From assembly GCA_000827265.1 (NCBI GenBank), contig KN834781.1:532860-596859 (forward strand): 64,000 bases of DNA. Direction: 5' to 3'. The notes under the pieces were generated by a model that worked only from the letters and a program-made list of their open reading frames with translations, had not been told where the DNA came from and did not search any database. Within the stretch, counting starts at the first letter, position 1; every line of letters begins with the position of its first letter. Of this stretch, positions 12,766-24,539 are shown piece after piece. Both the position numbers and the translations under genes were made by a program. The stretch comes from Collybiopsis luxurians FD-317 M1. Lineage: Eukaryota; Basidiomycota; Agaricomycetes; Agaricales; Omphalotaceae.

Positions 12766-13410
12766 TGTTAGGACTGGAACTAGATTTGGAGAAGAATCAG
12801 ATAGTGTAGGTTGTATGGGTGATTATATTGAGTTTTGCTGTAGTAGCTTAGTAGCAGGGTTTTGCCAGGGACCTGCATATGAAAGGAAGCTGCAAGTGAC
12901 TTAACAACTGCATTTGGAAGTGAGAAATGCATGGACTAGATGTGAAAGTGACCGAATAAGGGTAAATAACCCCCGATAGGCAGTAAGTATTGGCAAATAA
13001 GAGGAGAGGGCAGTGACAAAGTTGTTGGTACGAATTTGGAGCTGTGACAGTTTGAAAGTATCAAGTCAGAGCTCACAAGAGGTCCAAACAATGCTAAGCA
13101 GAACAGAATAAATGTATTGAGGATGTACAAAATGAGATTACAAAGTAACAAAACAGAGGAGAAGACAGTGAGAGAAGTAGACAAGGTTATGGTAATTCCA
13201 ACATGCCTTTCTTGGGTTTGCATCTGGGCTTATATAGGTCTATCTGTATCTCATAACTATATTTAGTAACAGTAAGGGATGTGTAGCATCACAGGAAGGC
13301 GTGCTATGTCATAGTGTCAAGAATGTAGTGAGCATGACAGTGGTTGGGGAGGGACAGCGGAAAGAGGAAAAGAAGAAAGAGGCTGAGTGGAAGTCAGTTG
13401 GGGTCTAACA
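12766..13410. mobile_element. solo LTR inserted in the gypsy pol region
   Basis: A 645-bp unit begins TGTTAGGACTGG and ends GGGGTCTAACA, with inverted TGTTAG/CTAACA ends. Flanks are AAATA (12761-12765) and GAATA (13411-13415), a four-of-five match for a target-site duplication. Removing it joins the RT fragment ending at VNPEKV to the connection region LNLGGHY, as expected in an uninterrupted pol. It has a TATATAAG-like box on the minus strand near 13232. It is not related to the other LTRs in the window by eye. Confidence 0.75.
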
Positions 13411-13447
13411 GAATAACATTTGTAGGGAATGGCCATTCTGCTAATAC

Positions 13448-14194
13448 TCAAACCTTTTCAGGGTTTACTTGGATTCCATCACCGGAAATGACATGACCAA
13501 GGTAGAGAAGTTCTTCCTGCACCCAGGTACACTTGTCAATGTTTAGTATAAGGCCTTCTTTTGCTAGAGCAGAAAGTACCTTTGCAATGTGCATACCATG
13601 ACCTTGGAAGGTTCTTGAATATAAAATGATATTGTCCAGATAGACCATCACAAATTTATCAATATAATTGGCAAGGATGTTGTTCATCATATTTTGGAAG
13701 GTTGCAGGAGTGTTTGTGAGGCCAAATGGCATGATGCAAAACTGGAAATGACTGTACTGGCAGATAAAGGCAGTCTTTTCCCTGTCCTTGTAAGCCAACT
13801 GAATTTGCCAGTAGCTGGACCTAAGATCTAGGGTTGTGAACACTCCAGTGTCCTTCAGATTGATGTAGCATTTCTCTATTCAAGGCAAGGGATATGCATT
13901 TTTCTTCATTAGATTGTTGATAGTGTGAAGGTCAATACAAGGTCAAAGCTTACTGTCCTTCTTGGGAACCAATAAAATTGGTGAGGACCAAGGGGAAGTG
14001 GATTGTTCAATCACTCCCTCTGCAAGAGCATTGTCAATGAGCTTCTTGATTTCCAGATTTTCTTGGGGAGAGTGAGGGCATCTGCAAATTTTTGCAGGTT
14101 GCACATCACCTGTGTCAATATGGTGTACCCAATGGTGAGGAGGTGGGTAACCTACCTTACCTTGAAAACATTTCAGAAACATCTTGATGGCCAA
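13448..14194 (-). pseudogene. gypsy reverse transcriptase remnant
   Basis: The N-terminal RT part (14194-13943) includes KKLIDNALAEGVIEQSTSPW and SSPILLVPKKDSKL. The palm (13843-13448) includes FTTLDLRSSYWQIQLA, FICQYSHFQFCIMPFGLTNT and YLDNIILYS. The catalytic YxDD box has become YLDN: the second Asp codon is AAT at 13631-13633. A stop lies between the two parts. The motif order matches Ty3/gypsy RT; loss of the catalytic Asp alone would abolish activity. Confidence 0.8.
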
Positions 14195-14410
14195 TTCTTT
14201 TAGTTTCTTTCCTAATCACATTTGTCTTTCCTTAGTTGATCCTATTTCATTTGTTGATTCAGAAGGAATATCTATTACTGCTGCACCAAATTCAGGTTTG
14301 TCTTTGGTATTTTCTTCTATCACTTCTGTTATGGAAGCAACACTGTCATCATTTGAGCAAGTATACTCTTCATTAGGGAGTTCCACATACCCAGGGTGTT
14401 TCTCACTGAT

Positions 14411-14835
14411 TTATGTACTGTAGGCCTCCTGTACTGGAAGGGGGTTCAGATTTTGGATAGCTTGAACAGTGACACTTGTGTGAGTCTTTGGAGAAACAAA
14501 GTTGAGTGTATTGTTATCCCAGTTGAAGACAACACTGTGCCTAGCCAAGAATGTATAGCTGAGAAGCAAGTTGTAACAAAATCCTGTTGATTGGTCCAGG
14601 ACATAGGCAACAATAGTTTCCTCAATAGGATCTATCTTTAAGGTGAAATGTGTAAAAGCTTGAGTGACTGTATGACCAGTGCCAGCTACTTCATGAGGTT
14701 GATCAAGAGGGAATATGTTGGTGTTGATGAGACAGATCACATTGCTTCATGCATAGTTATCTCAAGCTCCTGTGTGTGCAATAATGCTCACCATTTTACT
14801 GGACTTGCATTGCAGAACATGATTATAGTGACCAA
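14411..14835 (-). pseudogene. gypsy retropepsin remnant
   Basis: The catalytic loop region reads AHTGA followed by a stop, where DTGA or DSGA is expected, so the active-site Asp has become His. Downstream the frame continues to YNLLLSYTFLARHSVVFNW, the second-strand motif seen in gypsy proteases before the RT. The enzyme is dead. Confidence 0.6.
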
Positions 14836-15069
14836 GGATTGTAGCAGAGTACACAGGCAAGCAAATCTCTGGTGAACCTTCCATACTGAAGAAATTTGCA
14901 GTAAGAGAAGGTTCAATTGGTTTGATCTTGACTGGAGGGTCAACTTGGTCAGATTGGAATTGTCAGGCAAGGAAGCTAGGTCCCTGTGGCATATGGGCCT
15001 GCATTTGAGCAAGTCAAAGAGGATGGGGACTGGCAATATGGAACATGGGCTGTTGCAGGCAACTAGGCA

Positions 15070-17214
15070 ACTTTCCAATCCAATCTATTTTGTGTGGCAA
15101 ACAGCAACTCCTAGCAAAATGTCCAAGTTTGTTGCAATTATAGCAATGTACCCTAGGCCTTTCAGGAGGACTGCTGCTGTTGGTGCATCAGGAAAAAGTT
15201 CCATATGCCCAGGCTAGCAGTGGCCAGTCTCAGAGAGTCCAGGTAAGTCTAGGCCACCTAGGCTGCCTGGGCTGCCCAGGTCAGCCAGAGTGGTCAGGAG
15301 ACACCCCCCAATTCCTGAGGATCCTGAAGATGCCTGAGATTTCTATAAAGATCTCTGAGAGTGCCTGAGGCTTCCCTGATGATCCCTGGGCATCCCTGGG
15401 TAGCCCTGAGGCTTCAAAGAATAAATTTAAAATAATATTATATGTTACTCTATTCTGCTACCACTCTATCTTACACTCCATCTACTAGCTCTGTATTAAC
15501 CCTCTAAGCTATAGTATTGCATTATATTGTATGTAATGATAGTTTCTCGCCTACTATTCCATATCTACAGTTTATAGCACAGTTTATTATATTATTGTAT
15601 TTAGTACATGCTTTGTATTAAGCTAACATACTCGAGTACAGTATATCAGTATAGTACAGACCCTATACATATGTATATAGTATATGTACAATGGTTTATA
15701 ATGACAGTATACATATTCTGACTATGGGAAAAGTTTTTTGATTGTAGACAGTTCACGGTGAGCACATCATGTGATTTGTTTTAAAAGCGAAATTTTGTGA
15801 ACATTTCCAGCTATATAAATGTTTCTTTTGTGTATTTACACAAGATTAATACTTCACTATGTGTTTGTAATATAATTTTATATTATTTGTATGATTTATA
15901 ATATTTCTGCTCCAGGGATCCCCAGGGATCCCCAGGGACCCCCAGAGAGCCCTCAAAGACACTTCAGAGATACTTCAGAAATCTCTCAGAGAGCTTGAAG
16001 GTCTCTAGGATTTTGGCCATAGCCTAGGCTGCCCAGGCTACCCAGGCTACCCAAAGCTCCCAGAGGTGCCTAGGCTAAAACCAAAATCCTAGAGAGCCCT
16101 CAAAGACACTTCAGAAATCTCTCAGGGAGCTTAAAGGTCTTTAGGAATTTGGCCATAGCCTAGGCTACCCAGGCTGCCCAGGCTGCCCAAAGCTCCCAGG
16201 GGTGCCTAGGCTAACCTGGGCCAAGGGTAGTTTTCCTGATGTGAAAGCATCAAGATCCATTGGACTTGGTCCTGTACCAGAACTAGGACCTGGTCCTGAG
16301 TTCAAAGAACTGGAAGGATACTTGAGTGACAACAGAGAAGATGGAGAACTGTTGTGACCACTACTCAAGGATTGGTTGTTGTTTTGTTGTAAAAGCAAGG
16401 ACCCCTTGTCCAACCATTATTTGAGTTATTCAAAGAGGTACACTTGTACTGTTCATAAACTCAAGCTGCTTCATATATGTCAGCCATGGAAGAGGGATTT
16501 GCATTCAAAATATGGAAGCACATATCAGGAGAAATACTGTGGAAGAAATTGAACCTATGATCACCAAAGGTCATATCTGTAGGGGGAGTTGCATTTCAAG
16601 CTTTTGGAAGTGAGGAATTAACTCTGAGAGATTACCTTTGTAGTTGCAGCAAGTAAGTTGGGATTGAATTTCATCTGTTCTGGCTGGATGGTCAAACTGA
16701 TCTCAAAGATCCTGTTGAAGTTCATTCCATTGCAGCAGTTGATCAGCATTTCCCTGCTTCTTGGCTAAGTACCAAGTTTGAGCAGCATCATGGAAACAAC
16801 TACTTAGATCACTCTTCAGTCTTCCTGAGCAATGTGAGTAGCCTTTAGCAGATCTTTTGCAAGGGAAATAAAGGCACTAACATTTTCTTTAGGATGACCA
16901 TGGAAGAGTGGAAGCTCAGTACTCAAGGGGGCTTGAGCTACCTGTATTTGTGGCTGAGCAGGCTGAGGTTGGACCAGAGGTGGTGGAGGTGGCAGAGCTG
17001 TGTGTGTTAAGTGAGCTAGAGCATCTTGGAATGTCGTTGAGATTTGCTCAAGGGAAATATGCTCACATTCAAGTTCAGCCACCTGTCCTTTGCTCTGTTT
17101 GAGGCATTGAGCAATGCTGGTGAAGATCAGAGCAATTACATTGAATGCATCAGGATTGATGACAGCGCAGAGCTGGTCCAAAGTAATGTTGGACATATGC
17201 AAAGAATAGAGCAA
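15070..17214 (-). pseudogene. gypsy gag remnant, split by an insertion
   Basis: The N-terminal gag at 17214-16816 has a helical leader, a Pro/Gln-rich segment and LPLFHGHPKENVSAFISLAK. A middle part at 16413-16215 is Ser/Gly/Pro-rich and has PSPMDLDAFTSGKLP. The C-terminal part near 15155-15090 has the zinc knuckle CYNCNKLGHFARSC (CX2CX4HX4C). An inverted-repeat insertion (about 15235-16215) and several frameshifts separate them. Confidence 0.7.
15235..16215. mobile_element. inverted-repeat insertion with CCTGGG-rich arms and AT-rich core
   Basis: The left arm (about 15235-15420) and right arm (about 15910-16215) are imperfect reverse complements built of short motifs such as CTAGGCTGCCTGGGCTGCC, GATCCCTGGGCATCCC and TCTCTGAGAG. 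The right arm contains a duplicated block (about 16010-16080 and 16145-16215). The centre (15425-15905) is very AT-rich. It interrupts gag between the MDLDAFTSG region and the zinc knuckle. No coding capacity and no clear target duplication were found. Confidence 0.6.
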
Positions 17215-17393
17215 TGACTTTTGAGAAAATTGTTGAGCAGTTGGGGGTTGTAGAAGTTGACTAGGTTAAGATGGTCCTCTAGTGTCAAGGTACCTTTTGA
17301 GCTCATGACAATTTGTTCTAGACAAGATTTACTTATGATGGGATAACCAGTATCAGATGAAGGAAGCTAGCAAAGACCCTTCACTTTCAAAAG

Positions 17394-17752
17394 TGAAGTA
17401 TCTGCCTGTTCCAGGATGGAATTGGCAATTAAGCAGCTGAAAAAGGCAGAGAGAATTCTGTCCTATTCTCAAGTATCTATGGCATATTTATACTACAAAA
17501 TGTCTCATGCAGTACCATAGAAAATGCCTGAATAATATGAAATATACAGCAGGAAAATCACAGGAAAGTTCCAGTGACTCGAGAGGGATTCTAGACGAAT
17601 CACTGCAAGTTAAAAACACAGTTGAGTGATGAAAAACCTACATAGTAGTGAAACCCAAACAATACCAGTACAACTGGGTGACCCTTGTCCAAAATGGGAA
17701 ATCACTGGTATGATAAGAACTAATCTTATTGTATAAACATACCTATACAACA
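17394..17752 (-). repeat. gypsy 5' LTR
   Basis: 359 bp, the upstream LTR of the minus-strand element. It ends CTATACAACA on the plus strand next to the AACC flank. Just inside it lies TTTTGAAAGTGAA, partly self-complementary; this is not a convincing tRNA primer site. Confidence 0.85.
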
Positions 17753-18375
17753 AACCACACCCATCACATGTAACAAAATGTATAGATTGTACATCCTGAA
17801 TGGTAGACTATATGTGAGATTGAATGGCATATCATGGTAATGGTATAAACCCAGTATATTTCAGGCTAAAGTATGCTCTCAAGATCACAGGTGTGTCAGT
17901 GTGTAACATTGGGGAACAACTGTGTGCGACTGACTTCTACAGAGAAATTGTATCATTGGGCCAATTGGTTATACCTGATAAGCCTGATACAAAACAGTGG
18001 GATTGTGCTTCGAAGCTAGCTGTCTTTGCAAGCACCTGCACTGTATCTTTGGAAATTGGGATAGATATCAGAATAACTCAAGACGCGCTGCCAAAATGTG
18101 AAGTTACACATGGTGTGCCGAGTTCACTTTATCATAGGAAATGTTGTAGAGTATCTCAAATAAAATCTAGCTATTATTGAGCGGCATGCTGCTGTTGCAA
18201 GTCAGAATTCCTGCAGTGCCAAGTTCCTGCATCGCAGTGCTATGAAGAGGCTTTATTGATGTACAATCTATATATTTTGTTATGCATGACAGTTGCTGTT
18301 ACCGGTAGGTAATGTATTATTTAGCGGGAAGCTAACCGAATAGCCAATGCCAAGACCGAATTAGCATCGCTTACC

Positions 18376-19019
18376 AGGCACCTCACTCTCGTTTGCGGTA
18401 TAAAATTACCAGTCCGGAATAAAACGAAGGAATCATATTAGCAAGGTCACCAGTCTCGTCCACCAGTCCGGTCATTTCGGTAGCAATTTTCTGTCAGGTT
18501 TTGTCGTACTTTGAATGCCCCCTAAAACTGACTCCAACCAACAGCGCTCTCATGGCCCCTCGCTTCAAAGTCAAACCGACCTCAATTCGATGACGGCAAA
18601 TCCCAGACTTCTCGCGGCGGCCCTCTCTCTCGCTAGCAAAACACAATCCTGAATCATTAACTCATTTGCACGAGGTGCATCCGCACATAGGATAGTTGAT
18701 ACTACTGCTGCTTTCCCGCACTGGCGCTTGAATTTATCCGCGGACCGCGGCTTTGAAATTCCACCTGGACTAGCATAGCATAGCAAACACTTGTTATCCG
18801 CTGTAAATATCAGTCTGCTCGGTGTGAGATCGATGAAGCCGGTTTCCGGTAGAGAGCATTTTGTCCGGATTTGAGGTGACAAAATGACGACTGAACAGGG
18901 CTAGATCGTTTTTGTATCGCCACGGGATACAGATAATGGATATGCTTTGGTTTCATCAGGCGAATTTCTTCTAATCAGTGATTCGTATCGGCTATGGTCC
19001 CCAGTCCCTTTAGAATTGC
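18376..19019. other. spacer, no gene supported
   Basis: A minus-strand open frame at 18571-18882 encodes 103 residues, but it has no motif or splice context. Nothing else was recognised. Confidence 0.4.
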
Positions 19020-19200
19020 TTAAGTCCTCACCGAAGGCATTATTCTGATGGCCTCTAGTCCAATCGTATGGAAACTCATCCCTTGTCTCTTGCTCCAGAA
19101 ATCAATGCCGTCGGAAAAGATATGGAAACGACTTAAATATCAGCTCACTGCTTATCCGATACGACCGACTATATCCAAGATAAATTATCATAGACATTTA
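19020..19200 (+). pseudogene. TMC family copy C, truncated
   Basis: Matches TMC exon 1: TCCTCACCGAAGGCATTATT, then GCCTCTAGTCCAATCGTATGG. It jumps directly to CCTTGTCTCTTGCTCCAG, so the stretch encoding the membrane helix is deleted. The tail continues through GGAAAAGATATGG to TCCGATACGACC. No downstream exons are recognisable. It cannot encode a membrane protein. Confidence 0.6.
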
Positions 19201-20899
19201 CCCCTAGGCTGTGTTTCCACAGGCCTCTTAGAGAAATTACTTCGCTCTCAGATGTTAAAGAAGAGTCAGCAACGGGAGGCTTTACTCTAAAGGTGCGAGA
19301 GCACTTCGCAGGGACGTGGCATGAGGATCTGTGTAAGGATGTGACTGGAATGATAGAGACAGGCTTGGATATTGATATCAACAGTTGGAAGTACGGAGAG
19401 CTTAAGTTAATTGACCTTGGAGTGAGGATTGTAGACTGAGAGTAAGGGTAGAATTATCCGGGCATTATATCTGAAATGACTACTAATAAGTGTGGGTGCA
19501 TGAAAACAGGTAAAGGGGTAAAGTAGGCTAAAGAGAGTATACTTACTTACGGGGAATACAAGAGAATCTAGATTAAAATTCTTGCCGCCATGTCGAAGAG
19601 GCAACGATCGGAGTCTCAAATGTTGATATCGGGCTAGGGCAGGAGGCCCTTCCACAACGCGCTAATATTGTATGCTCGTCATATAAAAAGTTAAGCTGGG
19701 AAAGGTAGGACGTGTATGTCACGACATTGACATTTATACATCTGCATTTTAATGGTATAGAATTGGTGAATTAAATGAGGATTTAAACGAGGGTAATGCA
19801 CGGGGAAAGGTCATGATGTAATTTAAAAAAGCGCAGGCAAAGTAGGGGAGTAGGAGTCGGGCATTGCATGAGTTGTGACACAGAAGATCAACAATGCGAA
19901 ACAATCTAGGATGAAGACGTAAGTTCTCTGTGCAGGGAGGGAACAGTGGGAGAAAGATTTTGGGCAAGATGGCAACCAAGAGCTGTGACAGCAGTTGCAG
20001 ATGTGCACCGTAACACCAATGGTGTTAGAATAAGGGGAAGCAGTGCTGATTACCGGCATACAGAGGAGAAATTGTAGGAGATTCCAGGCGAGTGGAAGAT
20101 GAGTTCGAGTCAGTCTGTCACGCGTGCAACTGTGAAGGCGCTAGATTAGAATTAAAGGCTCAGCTACTTCCCACATGTACCAAATTGACCGAGGTTCCGA
20201 AGGGCGACTACTCCAGTCAAGTTTCTCTCAGGAGATATCGAAACATGCGTTCTTGTGCGCCATGTATTGCCTGCTAATAAAAATCGAAAGATAAGACAGC
20301 CAAGGTAAAACCTCAAATGGTGATCTAAACTGGGAACATCGGGGTTAGCCTAGAGCATGTAAGCACCGTCTCTTCCTCCCAGCTACTCGCTTAAATCTAT
20401 GACCTCCATTCCTTCGCAGCCTATACCTTAAGTTCTTACCGTGGACATCGTTCCACTGGAAATGACATGCTAGTGAAGTCTGGGTGATAATGTTATGCAT
20501 GTATCTCGCCGTTTCTCACATAAACCGTATCAACCGGTGACCGAGGAACTGAAATTTGACTGTTGGTCCGAGAGCAGGCAGCATATACATTTCCCTGCTG
20601 TTCTCTGGCCTAGAACTGAAAAAACAATCACCCGTGTTATTTAGAAGATGCAATATATTGGACCTGATATGGCCACTTTCTGTCACTCGAGTCCTATAGC
20701 CCTCACATAGCCGAAGACGTCATTCTGGAATCTTACAGCATCCATATACTTACTCTGGTATTTCTCACATAGACCATATCCACCGAAAGATTGAAAGATG
20801 GCAGTCGCAGAGAAGCCAGCACCCGCACATAATCTAAACAGTATAAAATACTATGCTAGTGACTTAGATGACAGACAGAACATCGGTTCTAGCCTACCT
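19201..20899. other. spacer with weak open frames
   Basis: Short minus-strand frames at 19407-19655 and 19749-20059 and a plus-strand frame at 20092-20277 show no motif. Two copies of a short motif, TTTCTCACATAnACC(A/G)TATC, occur near 20513 and 20763; the second lies in the promoter region of TMC copy D. Confidence 0.4.
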
Positions 20900-21608
20900 A
20901 TGACTCTCACTCTTTTGAGCACTATAACTCAAGTCCTCGTGGAAGATATCGTCCCAGTAACCACAAATCCCATCATATGGATGATCATATCTGCTCTTAT
21001 CATATTGCTCATCTTGCGTTATGTGTGGTTTCCTTGTCTCTCACTGCAGGCACTCGATGCCACCATCAAAGATGTCGGAAATTTACTGAAAGAATACGAG
21101 CAGAGCATTCGATCCCACTGTCTATCTGATATGATGGACTACAACCACCACAAACAATCGTCAGTGGTTTCTTGTCCCTGTTTGTGATGTCTCCGCTCAT
21201 TTTTCTCATTAAGGTTTAAGGATTATGAGGATCAACTGCTTCGGTAAATGATCTAATCATAAGCAGACTCTTTCTGAATGTAAATTTCCAAACAGCATCA
21301 AAGGCATCGCTCACAAGAGATTCGATGAGGATTACAAAGCTGCTACCTGGAAAAAGTATATTTCCTTCAGCCGCGCTGCCATCATCTCCGCGTCGTACAA
21401 GAAATTATGGGTATTGAGAGAGGATATAGAGGTGCGTCTCAAATGGCAATCGACTCTGTCATGTTCTTACCCACACCTTTACTTCCTCTTGTTAATTTCT
21501 ACCAAGCACTCTAATGACCTTGTCCTGAAGGATCAGAATGATCATTTGCTACAAATGATGCGCCTCCACCACAGAAATATCTCTTCAGCCCGTGAGGAAG
21601 AAAGATGA
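20900..21608 (+). CDS. TMC family copy D: small single-pass membrane protein
   Basis: Exons 20900-21159, 21214-21243, 21296-21431 and 21507-21608 (260, 30, 136, 102 nt) encode 175 residues with no interruption. Features in order: short N-terminus with VEDIVPVTTNP, membrane helix at about residues 28-46 (WMIISALIILLILRYVW), the juxtamembrane WFPCLSLQ motif, ALDATIKDVGNLLKEYEQ, a basic region (IKGIAHKRFDEDYKAATWKK) and a helical C-terminus ending REEER. The conserved Cys just after the helix is a candidate acylation site (inference). The first donor is GTCAGT rather than GTAAGT. Function unknown. Confidence 0.7.
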
Positions 21609-21849
21609 TGCATTCTGATATGATGAAACGCTTGCAGGCTCAACTGTTAGATTTAGAACATATGCTGCCCCTGTTTTCGGATATGCTCTCGCTCTTGGTA
21701 ACCTAAGCTGTCAAATCATTGTACTCCACAAACTATAGTATTCTTATACAATGAGTTTGTGTAAAGTTGTTTTCGGTGCACTACTGTAATTTAGGGGCTG
21801 TATGAGACATTATCATGTTTCATGTATGATGTAATAGTCCTATACCAGC

Positions 21850-22040
21850 CGCACCGCCATGGCTGCTTACTATCCTTGACCTGGAACTGCCAGGGATCGC
21901 CACCTTCGACTCCATTGAGGCCTCGAAACTCAAATGCTTGCCGTTCCCTTTGTATCTCCTGCAACCATAAACCCAAAACATCCTCATACCATTGTGAGAC
22001 TGCAGCTTCGCCAAATTCCAATAATTCAGGCAGGAGTCGG
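21850..22040 (+). pseudogene. GH5_12 5' coding fragment 1
   Basis: GGCCTCGAAACTCAAATGC followed by TGCCGTTCCCTTTGTATCTCC and CATCCTCATACCATTG aligns with the start of the full GH5_12 gene at 45060-45150 (GGCCTTGAAACAAAACTC, ATGCCCGCCGTTCC). Only the first exon start is kept and it is altered in frame. It lies just downstream of TMC copy D. Confidence 0.55.
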
Positions 22041-22165
22041 AGACTGTTACGAGTCCGGAATGAAATGGAGGAATGGTCTTGCCAGGGGACTTGACCTTTT
22101 TCCCACGCCATCTGAGTTGCTCTATATATCATTTTTTTCCCCATATATGGACCTGTCATTTTTCG
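22041..22165. repeat. dispersed repeat, copy 1
   Basis: TTACGAGTCCGGAATG(A/T)AATGGAGGA, then GTCTTGCCAGGG(G/A)ACTTGACC and CATTTTTTTCCCCATAT(A/T)TGGAC, recurs at 41527-41640 in the same orientation. A weaker match starts near 52700. Probably a short interspersed element; ends not defined. Confidence 0.5.
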
Positions 22166-22722
22166 ATGCCGTGCGAGTTCAAGTATTATTCATCTTGCAT
22201 AACTCAAAACTTGCAAGTTCACTCTGTGTTGACATATGAACCAAACTATACCGAAGTTATGAGCCTAGGCGCCAAATGACTCGGACGATGCTATCTAAGT
22301 CGTCTTATTCATTTCCGTTTGTTTGAAGCTGAACAGCCTGACCGAGTGATCACATCAGTGTAATGCATTACGGTCCTTCTCGGGAATCTCCAACAACAGT
22401 CCGGACGAACTCGTAGCGCATCAGCTACTGTCAATCAATATGCCAGTTTATTCCCAGGAGCAAGGGGGCAAGGTGAACGGTATTTGCGGAAGTAGTTGTT
22501 ATTACCTTGTTCCTTCTGCTTCGTTGTTACCAGCTTTGCAAGGTTTAGCCCTAAACTTGAACTCAATCTGACGGCAACTGATGCTGTTGCTGCTGAATCC
22601 AGTCTCATTGAGTCGTTGCCACTTATCATATGGAAGATATGCCAATGATTGTAAGGACGCTGCAATAAATGCTCTTCCTCTACCGACAGGACTGAATGAT
22701 TCATGCCGATTTTTTTAAACAG

Positions 22723-22986
22723 CATTCAACGCGTCACTCACAGAAGGTCCGTTGCAACTGCAGATGACAAGGTCGCTACGTGGAGAAAATGCGTTTCTTT
22801 CAAACGCGTGGTTATTGTCTGTAAGCTGAGGAAGGATATAAAGGTGCATTCCATACTCAAATGCCTCCTTAAGTCTTTTAATAACTTAGCGCCAGCGCTC
22901 TAGTACGCTAGTTTTGAATGACCAGAATGATCGCCTGCTGCAAATGGCGCATTTCCGCTGCAGAAACATCTCTACCGCTCATTAGT
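22723..22986 (+). pseudogene. TMC exon 3-4 fragment 1
   Basis: CATTCAACGCGTCACTCAC, GACAAGGTCGCTACGTGG and a later GAATGACCAGAATGATCGCC match TMC exons 3 and 4. There is no exon 1 or 2 upstream. It belongs to a block repeated at 24868 and, in part, at 28565. Confidence 0.55.
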
Positions 22987-23753
22987 ACATGTATTGGACG
23001 CGTGCGGATTCGACGTATACCAGCCGCCCGGCATGTATCATGATCACCACCAGAGCACTACTGCTTTCAAATCTGCATTTGGTTTATATCGCCTGGTTCG
23101 CTTCTTACTGTCCAAGCTGTTAAGTCGTACCGGCTGATTGCCCTAAACTATATGTTGGTGCGCGCTTAATATGTGGGGTGCATATACAGCTTTATGTTCA
23201 TCAATCGATAGTACTTTATAGGCGAAAACATTACCGACGCCACCCTCTCCCGTGAACATGACCAGTGTTGCAACAAAGGTATATTCGGCAACCTGAACAT
23301 TGATCAAAGACTGAGAACGGCTCAAAGGTTTACACTGATGGTAATAGTTGCTGGTGAGTCGACGGTCCAGCTTTGGACCCCGAGGTTAGTATACTTTAGA
23401 CAACACTAGAAAGTCTAAGATATTACATCCTCCTGGTACTGTATCATAAAAACGTTTACAAGAGAGGAGTATCCGGCCAGATTCAACTAGAGTGACATGG
23501 GAAACCTGGTAAATATATCGTTAGGGAGTATGACACCGGCCAGTTCGGTTTTTACAGGAGAATTGATGAACCAAGGTCTTTGGCCGGGTTTTAGCCGTCG
23601 AAACGCGGACCTGTGCCTGCTTTCGGCTTTCCACACGACATACATACATTATGTCTTGTTTTCATGGATTCTTAAGAACTTCGCCTCCTGCTTCCGTTTT
23701 TCAGTTCGTTTAAAGATTAATACCGATTGAGCGGTTACCGTCAGCACCATACT

Positions 23754-24377
23754 ATGACCGCCCCTTTTTTTCAGGCCACCCTTCAAGTCCTCACCGAGGA
23801 TATCATTCCAATAGCCTCGAGTCCTACCCTGTGGATGATCATGTCCCTTCTTGTTCTTGCGCTCATTTTACGCTACGTATGGCTTCCTTATCTCTCGCTC
23901 CAGACACTTGATGCCACAATCAAAGACGTTGGAAAATTACTGGAAGGATATGAGCAGAATATCCAATCTCAATGTCTGTCCGATACGATTGACTATGACC
24001 AGCACAAACGGTCGTAAGTGGTTTACTTTTGGTTCACTTTCCTAGTTTCTCATGCCGCCGCTTATCACTATTCCCCCAGAAGGTTCAGGAATTTTGAGGG
24101 TCAATAGCTTCGGTAAGTAATCCATGTTTTCTAATGAAGCGAAACTTTCTGAAAGGCAGTTTCCGAGTAGTATCAAAGGCTTCGCTCACAAAAGGTTCGA
24201 TGAGGATTATAAGGTGGCCACCTGGAGGAAATATTCAGTCGTGCTGCAATGCTTTCCTCGTCTTACAAAAAATTATTGGAGCTGAAAATGGAAATTGAGG
24301 TGCATCTGTCATAAATGCTGCAAATAACACATCTCCACCACAGGAACATGTCCTCTATTCCTGATGAGAACCAATAA
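23754..24377 (+). pseudogene. TMC family copy F, recently broken
   Basis: Exon 1 (23754-24013) is fully open: TEDIIPIASSPTLWMIMS, membrane helix, LPYLSLQTLDATIKDVGK, and an end at the usual CACAAACGGTC|GTAAG. In exon 2 the codon equivalent to CTG is TAG (GGTCAATAGCTTCG). In exon 3 about 7 nt are missing in the segment equivalent to KYFSFSRAA (AAATATTCAGTCGTGC), shifting the frame. The changes are few, so decay is recent. It resembles copy G most. Confidence 0.7.
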
Positions 24378-24539
24378 TGTACAATGAGGCGCGTCCAGAC
24401 AGGACGTAGACTTTCTCAATTTGTGGTTGTGGATTGCTTTCGATTCAAATTTTGTTCTTGCTCTGATTCCTGAAGGTTGCTTTGATTTTCTTCCGGAGTT
24501 ATTAAACTATCTTGGCTTTACTGTATCAAGTGTTGTATT

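Larger units (their letters stand above)
10163..17752 (-). mobile_element. Ty3/gypsy LTR retrotransposon, dead, with nested insertions
   Basis: 7,590 bp between two direct LTRs (10163-10520 and 17394-17752) that begin TGTTGTATAG-like and end ACTTCA/ACTTTA in the sense orientation. The flanks share AACC (10159-10162 and 17753-17756), a probable short target-site duplication. A purine run with GGGGG lies just inside the 3' LTR and serves as a likely polypurine tract. The order gag, protease, reverse transcriptase, RNase H, integrase is the gypsy order. Every domain carries stops or frameshifts, and two later elements sit inside it (12766-13410 and about 15235-16215). No primer binding site could be assigned confidently. 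Confidence 0.85.
10084..18375. mobile_element. older inverted-repeat element interrupted by the gypsy insertion
   Basis: The left arm begins GTAAGCGATGTCAATTCAG (10085) and runs to GGTAAC at 10161. The right arm, reverse-complemented, begins at 18374 and shows the same order: GTAAGCGATG, TCTTGG, AATACATTACCTAC, GGTAAC. The match continues beyond the gypsy right LTR: TAACAAAATGTATAGATTGTACAT near 17765-17790 pairs with the complement near 18260. Without the gypsy the element would be about 700 bp. The part at 17757-18255 holds an open frame (17824-18180) without a recognised motif. I infer a DNA transposon or MITE invaded in one arm by the retrotransposon. Confidence 0.65.

Noticed and set aside
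17340..17360. CTGGTTATCC-like string as a gypsy primer binding site
   Set aside because: It lies about 35 nt inside the LTR end and matches only weakly; no tRNA match adjacent to the LTR was found.
18571..18882. 103-codon minus-strand open frame
   Set aside because: No recognisable domain or splice context; similar lengths arise by chance here.
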